NCBI GenBank assembly: GCA_024232355.1
Contig: JAAEPW010000091.1
Coordinates: 1 to 11,004 of the forward strand
Origin: Chloroflexota bacterium
GTDB taxonomy: Bacteria > Chloroflexota > Anaerolineae > B4-G1
Length of the DNA: 11,004 bases
Reading direction: 5' to 3'
Position numbers and translations under genes: made by a program. A model generated the notes under the pieces. The model searched no databases. It worked only from the letters and a program-made list of their open reading frames with translations, and had not been told where the DNA came from. This document shows, piece after piece, positions 4,741-11,004 of the stretch. Every line of letters begins with the position of its first letter. Positions within the stretch are counted from its first letter, which is position 1.

Positions 4741-7700
4741 TTAGCGTTTGAGCACTAGCGGCAGATAAATACTATAGTCATTGTCACTGGCACACGCCCC
4801 GTTGCTCACTCCTGGGGTGGCAGTGTTAAAGAACGTCCAGGTGTCGCCGCCATCGGGGCAGCGCCCCTCAGAGACGCCGGTGCTTTGCGCTCCAAAGGTG
4901 TAACTGTCGATCATCGCCGCCGTCGTGCCCGAGGCAAAGAGGCCAATTGCTTCTCCACCAGCATCAAGTTCAAAGTTGGTGTGCAGGTCGCCCTGTCCGG
5001 TGTCCCCGTCAGCATAAAAGACCAGATAGCCGCCCGCCGGGACTGTGACGCCATCCGAGACGCGGAACTGGGTCGGATTGCCCAGGTCATCGGTCAGATA
5101 GTAGCCGCCCAGGTCTGCGGCCTGGCCGCCAGAGTTGTAAATCTCGATCCAGTCCCCCCCAGACGACGAGTAGCGTTCGATCAGGTCTCCGGGTGTCATA
5201 TCTTGCCCCACAAAAGCGGCATAGTCCGGCGGATAGCGGTGGACCTTGAATACGGCGTTGTAGCTGTGTCCCCGGACATCCAGCGCGGGCACTTCTCCCT
5301 GCGCCAAAGGGCCGGTGTTGACCACGGGATTGACGTACTGCCAGACGATCTCGCCAGCCGGAGTCACTTCCAGGAGCACCCCGTGAACGCCGTCGCAGAT
5401 CAGCGTATTCCCGTTGGGCAGCCGTCCAGCGCCCGAAATGGCTTCCGAGTAGAGATCGGCGGGGGGATCCGCCACGTAGGTCCACGCCAGCCCGTTCGGT
5501 CCATAAGCGGCGCCGGTCGTAAGCGAATAGTTCCCGCTTGCATCCACAGGCGGAACGATCTCATCCACACTGGAATAGTTGCGCCTCAAGCCGTTGTTAA
5601 AGATCAAGATATTGCCAGCGCCAGGGTATCCATCCTCGATCCACTGCGTGTCGTGCTGGTCGAATAACAGTTGGTCGCCCGCGCCGCCCGCGTCGTAGGT
5701 CTGGGGATTGCCCCAACGGTACAAGAGGTCGCCGCCTTTTCCATAGTTGCCGCCGGTGTGGCTGGCAGCTTGCGCGCTGGTGGTGCCGTGATCGATCACC
5801 CACAGTTCGCTGCTGCCACGGACGCTGAGAATGATCTGGTCAAAATCGGCATTATAGTCGATTGAATTCATGTGATTCCAGAATGGCATGATGGCCTTGC
5901 CGCTCTCGGCCCAACCGTTGACGTCGACCAGTTCCGGATGATCCGCCGGCACGCCGTAATTCTCTTGGTTCGAGTCGAAATCCTGGATCATGTGATCCCA
6001 GACGTGCCACTCCCAGACGACGGTGCCTCCATTTGTCCCGTCAGGCTCAATCTCGACGACCGAATCCGGCAACATGTAGCCTTTGTTCGTGACTTCCTGA
6101 TGTAACAGGCTGGGGTCAAAGCCTGCCGCGATGACCTCGGCGTAGGACTTTTTTTCCACGACCAGCATGAGGACGTTTCCGTTGGGCAAGGGTTCGACGT
6201 CGTGATGAGACATGTAATCATCGGTGGAATAGTTGAATTCCCAGACCATATCGCCGTCCCAGTTGTATTCTTCAATGCGCCCGCCTTCTCCGCCGCCGGT
6301 CAGAGCGCCCCTGGTAAAACAGGTGCGAAGAAGATGCCCATTTTCTAGCAGATAGGCGGACTGTCCCGGCTCATAGTCGCTCTCCCAGGTATTGATCACA
6401 CGGCCCTGGTTGTTGATCAGGTAGGTGGTGGTATAGTGCTTGGGGGCCAGCAGGGTGTAGCCCTCGTAGGCTCCGTCGTCGTTCAGCACGAGTCCTACGG
6501 TTTGCGAAACCGCACTGGTCGCGCCGGCGGCGGCCATAAATTCGTTAATGTGCAGGGTCGCTTGTTCCGCCTGCGCATCCAGGGCGACGCGAAAGCCGAT
6601 GTGGTACCAGGCGTGGTTGGGGTCGTCGGGGCCGCGATAGTAGGCGGGATTGCGGTTAGAGACGCGCGAATGGCCCCACTCGCCGTTGTACCAATTGCCG
6701 CCGCGCAGCGTGTGATAGGAATTTCCATCGGGCATGGGCATGCCGGTCGCTGGCCCGGTTGGATTGTCATAAGGGCTGACGCTATAGTAATCGCGGTCGT
6801 ACCAGTCATTGGACCATTCCCAGGCATTGCCCGCCATATCATACAGGCCATAGTTGTTCGAGCCGTCTGTGGTTTGGTAGCTGCTCTGGCTGCCGGGCCA
6901 GCCAAAGTCGGCCTTTTGGTGCAAATCGCCGTTATAAAAGCCCACCGGCGTGGTCCAGGGATAGTCGCCAATTTCAAAAGGGTCGCCCGACCCAGGCCAG
7001 TTGGCTTTGGTGATGTCGTCGTCGTCGCCCCACGGAAAGATTCTGTATGGGTTGTACAGACCGCCGCGCCCGGCGTATTCCCACTCGGCTTCGGTAGGGA
7101 GACGGTAGCCCGCCTGGGAGAAATCACATTTCCAGGTCGCCAAGTCGTAGCAGCCGGTGTAGCCTTGCTGCACGCTGAGCCAGTTGGTGTAGGCCGCCGC
7201 CCCGAACCAGCGCACGCCGACCACGGGATGGTCTTGGCGATTGTTCAGCACGCTAAAGGCGCTGCCGTCCCACGCGATTTCGCCATAATCAACGACGGTG
7301 TTGGTTTCATAGTAGAGGTCGTTGCTGCCCGCCCCGTAGACTGCGCCGGCGTTCACCTCGATCAAGCCCTGCGCCAGCGCCGCGTTGAGGTATTCGGCGT
7401 ACTGCTGGTTGCTCGTCTCGGTGGTGGCCATGTAGAACGCATCTATGTGAACGGTGTGGGTGGGCACCTCGTCGTTGGCATGCTCGCCGCCGCCCAGGTC
7501 GTGATGATCGCCCATCAGAAACTCTCCGGCGGGGATCAGGGCAACGTCTGGGGGTGCCAGCATCGTCCACGAACCCACGCTCGAGTCCGTGCCTCCCGGC
7601 TCCTGAAATCCATCGAATCCACCGGGGTCGCCGGTGCTTTCATCCGGGAGGTTGTCGTTGTAAGCGTTCGTCTCGTCCCAGTAGTGCACCTCTGCAAGTC

Positions 7701-7785
7701 CCCGTAATGTCTCGTGGGCATAAACCGAGCTCGCGATTGCAGCGAGCAAAAAGCTAATTGTGATGATTGTCCATATCTTTTTCAC
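4741..7785 (-). CDS. Secreted FGE-sulfatase-like / arylsulfotransferase-like / lamin-tail fusion protein
   Basis: This 1014-residue exported protein has a Sec signal peptide (1-23, ending VYA|HE). An FGE-sulfatase (SUMF1-type) domain spans about 82-403, shown by IPAGEFLMGD, HPVVGVRWFGAAAYTNWLS (186-204), YRLPTEAEWEYAGRGG (227-242), DMAGNAWEWSNDWY and LRGGNWYNG. The active-site cysteines of true formylglycine-generating enzymes are absent from the 360-380 segment, so a binding or other role is likelier. An arylsulfotransferase-like beta-propeller follows (about 425-870), with SHHDVEPLPNGNVLML (526-541), NHMNSIDYNADFDQIILSVR (637-656) and QHDTQWIEDG (710-719) carrying candidate catalytic histidines. 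A lamin-tail domain (about 870-990; DWIEIYNSGG, DLGGYYLTDD) precedes the tail YSIYLPLVLKR. The GTG start fits AGGAG 7 bases upstream. The gene lies 163 bases after the repeat-lipoprotein gene and abuts a truncated copy of it. Confidence 0.88.
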   Translation of the reverse strand: MKKIWTIITISFLLAAIASSVYAHETLRGLAEVHYWDETNAYNDNLPDESTGDPGGFDGFQEPGGTDSSVGSWTMLAPPDVALIPAGEFLMGDHHDLGGGEHANDEVPTHTVHIDAFYMATTETSNQQYAEYLNAALAQGLIEVNAGAVYGAGSNDLYYETNTVVDYGEIAWDGSAFSVLNNRQDHPVVGVRWFGAAAYTNWLSVQQGYTGCYDLATWKCDFSQAGYRLPTEAEWEYAGRGGLYNPYRIFPWGDDDDITKANWPGSGDPFEIGDYPWTTPVGFYNGDLHQKADFGWPGSQSSYQTTDGSNNYGLYDMAGNAWEWSNDWYDRDYYSVSPYDNPTGPATGMPMPDGNSYHTLRGGNWYNGEWGHSRVSNRNPAYYRGPDDPNHAWYHIGFRVALDAQAEQATLHINEFMAAAGATSAVSQTVGLVLNDDGAYEGYTLLAPKHYTTTYLINNQGRVINTWESDYEPGQSAYLLENGHLLRTCFTRGALTGGGEGGRIEEYNWDGDMVWEFNYSTDDYMSHHDVEPLPNGNVLMLVVEKKSYAEVIAAGFDPSLLHQEVTNKGYMLPDSVVEIEPDGTNGGTVVWEWHVWDHMIQDFDSNQENYGVPADHPELVDVNGWAESGKAIMPFWNHMNSIDYNADFDQIILSVRGSSELWVIDHGTTSAQAASHTGGNYGKGGDLLYRWGNPQTYDAGGAGDQLLFDQHDTQWIEDGYPGAGNILIFNNGLRRNYSSVDEIVPPVDASGNYSLTTGAAYGPNGLAWTYVADPPADLYSEAISGAGRLPNGNTLICDGVHGVLLEVTPAGEIVWQYVNPVVNTGPLAQGEVPALDVRGHSYNAVFKVHRYPPDYAAFVGQDMTPGDLIERYSSSGGDWIEIYNSGGQAADLGGYYLTDDLGNPTQFRVSDGVTVPAGGYLVFYADGDTGQGDLHTNFELDAGGEAIGLFASGTTAAMIDSYTFGAQSTGVSEGRCPDGGDTWTFFNTATPGVSNGACASDNDYSIYLPLVLKR

Positions 7786-7805
7786 GGTGCATCTCCTTTT
7801 TTCGT

Positions 7806-7827
7806 TTAGTTATTTGAATTAGTTATT
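7806..7827. promoter_or_regulatory. Two 9-base direct repeats upstream of the fusion-protein gene
   Basis: TTAGTTATT occurs at 7806-7814 and again at 7819-7827, 13 bases apart start to start. This AT-rich leader lies 20-40 bases upstream of the GTG at 7785. It could be an operator or part of the promoter; no clear -35/-10 pair was found on the minus strand. Confidence 0.25.
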
Positions 7828-7888
7828 GTCGTTGACAGACCAAGGGTCTCTAGGAGTTTGCGCGGACGACGTGCCGGGCTCTTTGCGT

Positions 7889-7914
7889 GGCCTCCCCAAC
7901 AAGTTGGGGAGGCC
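7889..7914 (-). terminator. 12-bp perfect hairpin between the lipoprotein and fusion genes
   Basis: GGCCTCCCCAAC (7889-7900) and GTTGGGGAGGCC (7903-7914) form a perfect 12-bp stem around a two-base loop. It lies 34 bases downstream of the lipoprotein stop at 7949. No T-run follows on the minus strand. It probably ends or attenuates the upstream transcript, or protects its 3' end. Confidence 0.5.
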
Positions 7915-7948
7915 AACATCCCGACCACGCGAAATCCCAGAGACCAGA

Positions 7949-9520
7949 CTAGTTACCAAACAGAAAATCCGTATTTGGAACCTCTGGCATCGCCACAGGC
8001 TCCGAGTACAGATACGCGCCCGACGGATAGACCATATCGCCCAACATCTCGACGCGCAGGGCCATCAACTGCGCCCGCTGCTCGTCGCTCAAGGATTGGT
8101 CGAGTTGCGCAAAGCTGGTCGCAAAGTTGTAGACGATAGAGCCGTCCAACTCGCCGTATTCTTCCATCAAACTCAGCACCGTGGCGCTGTCCGGCGATTC
8201 GGCGGCCATAAAACGGCGTAACTGTTCGGACACCGCCTGCCGCGCATCCACGATCCCCAGCAAGTACGGCCTCTGGACGTCCACCAGGCTGGTCACCAGT
8301 TGGGCCTGGTCTGCGCTCAGGAGGCCCAGCATCGCGTCGCCCATGTCGCCGGTCAAGCTGGACGAGATGGTATAGCCGGGGTTGCCCATCGCGGGGGCGT
8401 CTTTGAGGTAAAAGGAGCCAAAGTACGTGCCCTGCCGCTCCGGGCAAAAGTAGACGTCCGCCTCGACCGATCCGGCGTACCAACTGAACATGTCCCCGGC
8501 ATAGGTCATCACCGCCACCTTGACGTCGCGGTCGAGGCTGCGCAGGTCTGACGGTTCCTCCACGTTGGGCCAGTCGAGCATCCCTTGGCCCACCATGCCG
8601 TCCAGGTGCGCCAGTTGGGTCGCGTCCAGGGAACTGAGCAAGCCTCCCATCACCTGCGCCCGCTCGAAACTGATCTCGCCATCCAGGCGGTACAGGTCGG
8701 CAGAGTAGGCTTTTACCGCAGCCTCGTCCAAGCCGGTGCTTCCGGCGGGCAAGTCGCCCTCCAGCAGGCGGCGAAAGGCGTCCATCAGCACAAAGCGATT
8801 GTAGCCGTATTCTGCGATTGCGTCCACCTGCCCCTCCGCCAGGGCGACCAGTTCGGCGCGCTGGTCGGATGTCAGGATGTAGAGCACGTTGAGGGCCGCG
8901 CTGGTCAGGAAATCGGTGTTGTGGCCCATCGCGCTGGGGTCGTTGTCGCGCAGGTATTGAAAGCCCCAAAAGTCGGCCACCTTGCCGGGCGGATAGAACG
9001 AGTCCGCGCCCAGGTTGCCCGTCAGAAAGGCGAGCGCGTCAAAAGAGATCGTCGTGCTCTGCGCCCGGTCTGATAGGGCTTGTTCAATGTTGTGCGCGGC
9101 GGCATCTCCGGCGGGCGTTTCGCCGGGGGCCTGGTTTTCGCCTGGTTGACCTTGACCTTCGCCGGGCTGCTCGCGTTGGGGCGAGCAAGCCAGTTGTTCC
9201 TGTACCGTCTCGCAGACGCCCGTCTCTGCGCCTCTTTGAGCGGTGAATTCACACACGTCTCCCTCGCTCTTTACGTTGCAAGCCTCGATGGCCTCTTGCG
9301 GGGGCGTGCGTCCGTCGGGGGGCTGTGCCTGCCCCGGTTCCTCTCCCGCCGGTGGCTGTTGCTCTGCGGCGGGTTGTTCATCTTGTGACTCACCGGCTGA
9401 GATTTCCGTCGCTTGCGCGACAGGCGGCTCGACGGTTTGGTTCGCGCCACTGACGCCGGGCGAACAAGCGGATACGAGCAGAGTTACGAGTAGTATCAGG
9501 TACGAGATTTTTGCTTTCAT
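7949..9520 (-). CDS. Repeat lipoprotein with LTXXQ-like motifs
   Basis: The 523-residue protein starts with a lipoprotein signal (MKAKISYLILLVTLLVSAC, lipobox cysteine 19), then a disordered P/E/Q/G-rich linker (about 28-75). A four-cysteine segment follows (C81, C90, C103, C112; CNVKSEGDVC, then GVCETVQEQLAC), then another P/G/Q-rich linker. The helical body (about 145-523) is internally repeated: FYPPGKVADFWGFQYL to LTSDQRAEL (175-224) aligns with YFCPERQGTYFGSFYL to LSADQAQL (357-408), and a third partial unit closes the protein (VYPSGAYLY to NTDFLFGN). LTSDQ (216), LDATQ (298), LSADQ (401) and LSDEQ (477) resemble the LTXXQ motif of Spy/CpxP periplasmic proteins. I cannot name the family. 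ATG 9520 has AGGAG 6 bases upstream; a second start with its own ribosome site lies 17 codons earlier in frame (9571). Its 3' end recurs at 4448. Confidence 0.85.
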   Translation of the reverse strand: MKAKISYLILLVTLLVSACSPGVSGANQTVEPPVAQATEISAGESQDEQPAAEQQPPAGEEPGQAQPPDGRTPPQEAIEACNVKSEGDVCEFTAQRGAETGVCETVQEQLACSPQREQPGEGQGQPGENQAPGETPAGDAAAHNIEQALSDRAQSTTISFDALAFLTGNLGADSFYPPGKVADFWGFQYLRDNDPSAMGHNTDFLTSAALNVLYILTSDQRAELVALAEGQVDAIAEYGYNRFVLMDAFRRLLEGDLPAGSTGLDEAAVKAYSADLYRLDGEISFERAQVMGGLLSSLDATQLAHLDGMVGQGMLDWPNVEEPSDLRSLDRDVKVAVMTYAGDMFSWYAGSVEADVYFCPERQGTYFGSFYLKDAPAMGNPGYTISSSLTGDMGDAMLGLLSADQAQLVTSLVDVQRPYLLGIVDARQAVSEQLRRFMAAESPDSATVLSLMEEYGELDGSIVYNFATSFAQLDQSLSDEQRAQLMALRVEMLGDMVYPSGAYLYSEPVAMPEVPNTDFLFGN

Positions 9521-9599
9521 TGGTTTCTCCTTTTTATCTAATTTTTTCGAGTTGCGTCGTGAGATATACATTTGATTTTCTCCTTTATCGTGTGTAGCT
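9465..9599 (-). repeat. Leader and signal-peptide cassette, copy 1 (repeat lipoprotein)
   Basis: This matches 10087-10218 at all but about 11 positions plus one 3-base indel (hand count). It covers the last PEBP codons, two ribosome sites, two in-frame ATGs and the signal peptide, and ends around the lipobox cysteine. The mature proteins downstream are unrelated. Confidence 0.85.
9521..9587 (-). promoter_or_regulatory. Nested in-frame starts, each with a ribosome site
   Basis: The PEBP stop codon (9587-9585) overlaps an AAAGGAG site 8 bases before ATG 9571, which opens the 17-residue basic peptide MYISRRNSKKLDKKEKP in frame with the lipoprotein. A second AGGAG (9527-9531) serves ATG 9520. 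This suggests coupling to the upstream gene and possibly two N-terminal forms or a long basic n-region. Confidence 0.45.
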
Positions 9600-10142
9600 A
9601 ACGTTCAATTCGGTGCTGGCAAGTATAATATCCTGGATAGCCGCCAGCAGCACATCCAGGTTGACCTGGGAAGCGGGCACAGAGAACTGGGGTTGTGCAG
9701 AGAGCGCGTATACAGTGTAGGTATATGCCTTTTCTCCGGGGCCTTTGGAACAAGGCGGCGCGTACTCTTGCCTTTCATTCACGCTGTTGGTTCCCATCGT
9801 TCCAATCCCGGCGCTGTTTCTGGACAGAGCGCCGACGTCCGCCGGAATATCGTACACAATCCAGTACCAGTGCGTGTCTCCCGGGCCGGGGACGTGGGAC
9901 ATTACGAGCGCAAAGCTCTCGGTCTCGGCGGGCGCGCCGCTCCACGCGAGCGCCAAAGTCGCGCTGTCGCCATCGCAGGTATATTCGGTTGACAGTGCGC
10001 CCCCCTCGACCACGTCGGGGCTGCTCAAGGTGAAATTCTCTGTGTTGGAGCCGGTCGCAGGATCATCCACCGTCGTCTGGGACGTGCAAGCGGATACGAG
10101 CAGGGTTACGAGTAGTATCAGGTACGAGATTTTTACTTTCAT
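9585..10142 (-). CDS. PEBP-family lipoprotein (YbhB/YbcL-like)
   Basis: The 185-residue protein has a lipoprotein signal peptide (MKVKISYLILLVTLLVSAC, cysteine 19) almost identical to that of the next gene. The mature part is a phosphatidylethanolamine-binding-protein (Raf-kinase-inhibitor-like) domain from about residue 35. FTLSSPDVVEGG, ALAWSGAPAETESFALVM (64-81), HWYWIVYDIP (91-100) and YAPPCSKGPGEKAYTYTVYAL (127-147) correspond to the family's conserved blocks, including the ligand-pocket histidine and the PPC segment. The usual DPDAP stretch is replaced by SHVPGPGDT. Bacterial PEBP proteins probably bind small anionic or lipid head-group ligands; the partner here is unknown. ATG 10142 has an AGGAG site just upstream; an in-frame ATG at 10190 offers a longer form. 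Its stop overlaps the ribosome site of the next gene, so the two are likely coupled. Confidence 0.88.
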   Translation of the reverse strand: MKVKISYLILLVTLLVSACTSQTTVDDPATGSNTENFTLSSPDVVEGGALSTEYTCDGDSATLALAWSGAPAETESFALVMSHVPGPGDTHWYWIVYDIPADVGALSRNSAGIGTMGTNSVNERQEYAPPCSKGPGEKAYTYTVYALSAQPQFSVPASQVNLDVLLAAIQDIILASTELNVSYTR

Positions 10143-10218
10143 TGCTTTCTCCTTTTTATCTAATTTCAAGTTGCGTTGTGAGATGTACATTTGATTTGTT
10201 CCTCTATCGTATGTGGCT
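10087..10218 (-). repeat. Leader and signal-peptide cassette, copy 2 (PEBP lipoprotein)
   Basis: Partner of 9465-9599. It holds ATG 10190 (MYISQRNLKLDKKEKA) and ATG 10142 (MKVKIS), each preceded by a purine-rich site (GAGGAA and AGGAG). The gap to the upstream DUF1566 stop at 10240 contains no other feature. Confidence 0.85.
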
Positions 10219-10239
10219 GATGTATTGTTGGCGCGGGCG

Positions 10240-11004
10240 TCACCCGTTATCCCGACCAGCCGCATTGCTTCCCCCCGGGGGCAGTGGCACGCCCAACGCG
10301 GCGATTAGCTCATCCTCCGTAATACCCAACCGTTGGGCTGCTGCCGCAAAATCGGGCGGACCTTGGCCGGGGTCGCCCAAGGCATCTTTTAGCGCCTGTT
10401 CCGTCACGCCCAACTGTGCCGCTGCTGCGGTCAGGTCGGGCCTCTGCTGGCCGCCTGGGCCGGATGGTTGGTCGCCGCCGGAGGGTGGTTGCTCGCTGCT
10501 AACGGCGCTTGGCTCCACTGTGCCGCCGGTGACAATTTCCCCACTAGCGCCGCCACGTACCAGGCGGACATAGTTGTAAATGCGTATCGCGTCGCCCTGG
10601 GGAGCACGGGAATTGTAATAGCCATTGTCTTGTTGCGTATAATGACTGAAATCTCCACCCTTGGGATCGCTGCGCTGTGCGCCTGCGCCGTGGATGTCGA
10701 CCCAGTTATTGTGCATGTAGCCGAGCGCCCGCCCGAAACAGATATAGATACCGTCTCTGCCATTCAGCGTTGTCCCGGACCAATACCAGGGATAATCGGT
10801 TTCATAGTTCTCGTTGGTGATCTGGGTACTGGAAAAAATGGGATCAATGGCGGCCGAGGCGGTCGTGTCAGGGGCGCGGGTATAGTCCAGGATGCTCTGA
10901 AGCTCCTTGACGTTCGGCAAACGCCAGTCGTCGTGGCCCAGGTAGTTTGCCGCGTTTTTCGTTTGTACCCAGGCGAGCGCGTCTTCCCAATTCAGTCCCG
11001 CGCC
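10240..11004 (-). CDS. DUF1566 (Lcl C-terminal) domain protein with helical tail repeats, 5' end missing
   Basis: Visible are 254 codons; the gene continues past the right edge. Residues 1 to about 151 are a DUF1566/Lcl C-terminal domain: LNWEDALAWV, then DDWRLPNVKELQS (25-37), SAAIDPIF, DYPWYWSGT, FGRALGYM and GDAIRIYNYVRLVR. This domain is related to the C-type-lectin/FGE fold and is common in exported proteins. A P/G/S/Q-rich linker follows, then two copies of a 21-residue unit, DLTAAAAQLGVTEQALKDAL and DFAAAAQRLGITEDELIAAL (each plus G), that look like small helical repeats. The first visible codons are in frame with no start; the TTG in RLPNV is internal to the domain signature. A signal peptide is expected outside the window. 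The gene is followed after 97 bases by the PEBP gene, probably in one transcript. Confidence 0.88.
   Translation of the reverse strand, partial: GAGLNWEDALAWVQTKNAANYLGHDDWRLPNVKELQSILDYTRAPDTTASAAIDPIFSSTQITNENYETDYPWYWSGTTLNGRDGIYICFGRALGYMHNNWVDIHGAGAQRSDPKGGDFSHYTQQDNGYYNSRAPQGDAIRIYNYVRLVRGGASGEIVTGGTVEPSAVSSEQPPSGGDQPSGPGGQQRPDLTAAAAQLGVTEQALKDALGDPGQGPPDFAAAAQRLGITEDELIAALGVPLPPGGSNAAGRDNG
10291..10437 (-). repeat. Tandem 21-residue coding repeat in the DUF1566 protein tail
   Basis: Two units (codons at 10437-10375 and 10353-10291) share 12 of 21 residues in the pattern D-x-x-AAA-x-x-LG-x-TE-x-x-L-x-x-ALG, separated by a G/P-rich spacer. The tail resembles short helical modules found in many exported bacterial proteins. 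Confidence 0.7.

Noticed and set aside
6436..7707. 423-codon open frame on the plus strand opposite the fusion gene
   Set aside because: It lies wholly antisense to the FGE domain, is Val/Ala/Gly/Arg-rich with no known motif, and arises from the codon bias of the true minus-strand gene.
7953..8969. 338-codon minus-strand frame within the repeat-lipoprotein gene
   Set aside because: It is a shifted-frame shadow, Arg/Gly/Pro-rich; the overlapping frame has signal peptide, internal repeats and a paralog.

Overview
The window looks like an accessory stretch of a moderately GC-rich bacterial chromosome, most likely from the Chloroflexota (Anaerolineae/Caldilineae/Ardenticatenia-like). This rests on secreted proteins that end in a short aromatic-LPLVL-basic tail, on a large secreted protein joining an FGE-sulfatase-like, an arylsulfotransferase-like and a lamin-tail domain, and on a group IIC-type intron remnant. 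The assignment comes from family knowledge, not from a search.

Region 1 (1-1500) is mostly gene debris. It holds the first codons of a minus-strand gene running off the left edge, a double-truncated PAP2 phosphatase fragment, a C-rich dispersed repeat whose other strand could form G-quadruplexes, and the 3' end of a group II intron (HNH tail of its reverse transcriptase with an in-frame TGA, then a recognisable domain V).

Region 2 (1506-3307) is an intact two-gene plus-strand operon: a 12-TM major facilitator transporter and, 13 bases on, a 144-residue ChrB-C/chromate-resistance protein. A 10-bp perfect hairpin follows.

Region 3 (3308-4447) is debris again: a second copy of the C-rich repeat, an AT-rich open stretch, a start-less 70-codon minus-strand fragment, and the 3' end of a plus-strand secreted-protein gene ending in the LPLVL tail, followed by a strong hairpin.

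Region 4 (4448-11004) is a minus-strand run of exported proteins. In transcription order: a DUF1566 (Lcl C-terminal) protein with two helical tail repeats (cut by the right edge), a PEBP/YbhB-like lipoprotein, a 523-residue lipoprotein built from internal repeats with LTXXQ-like motifs, the 1014-residue FGE/arylsulfotransferase/lamin-tail protein, and a truncated near-identical copy of the lipoprotein's 3' end abutting it. The PEBP and repeat lipoprotein genes share a near-identical ~130-base cassette (leader, ribosome site, signal peptide) although their mature proteins are unrelated. I infer a cell-surface gene set shaped by local duplication and cassette reuse; its function is unknown. No tRNA, rRNA, CRISPR array or intact insertion sequence was seen.
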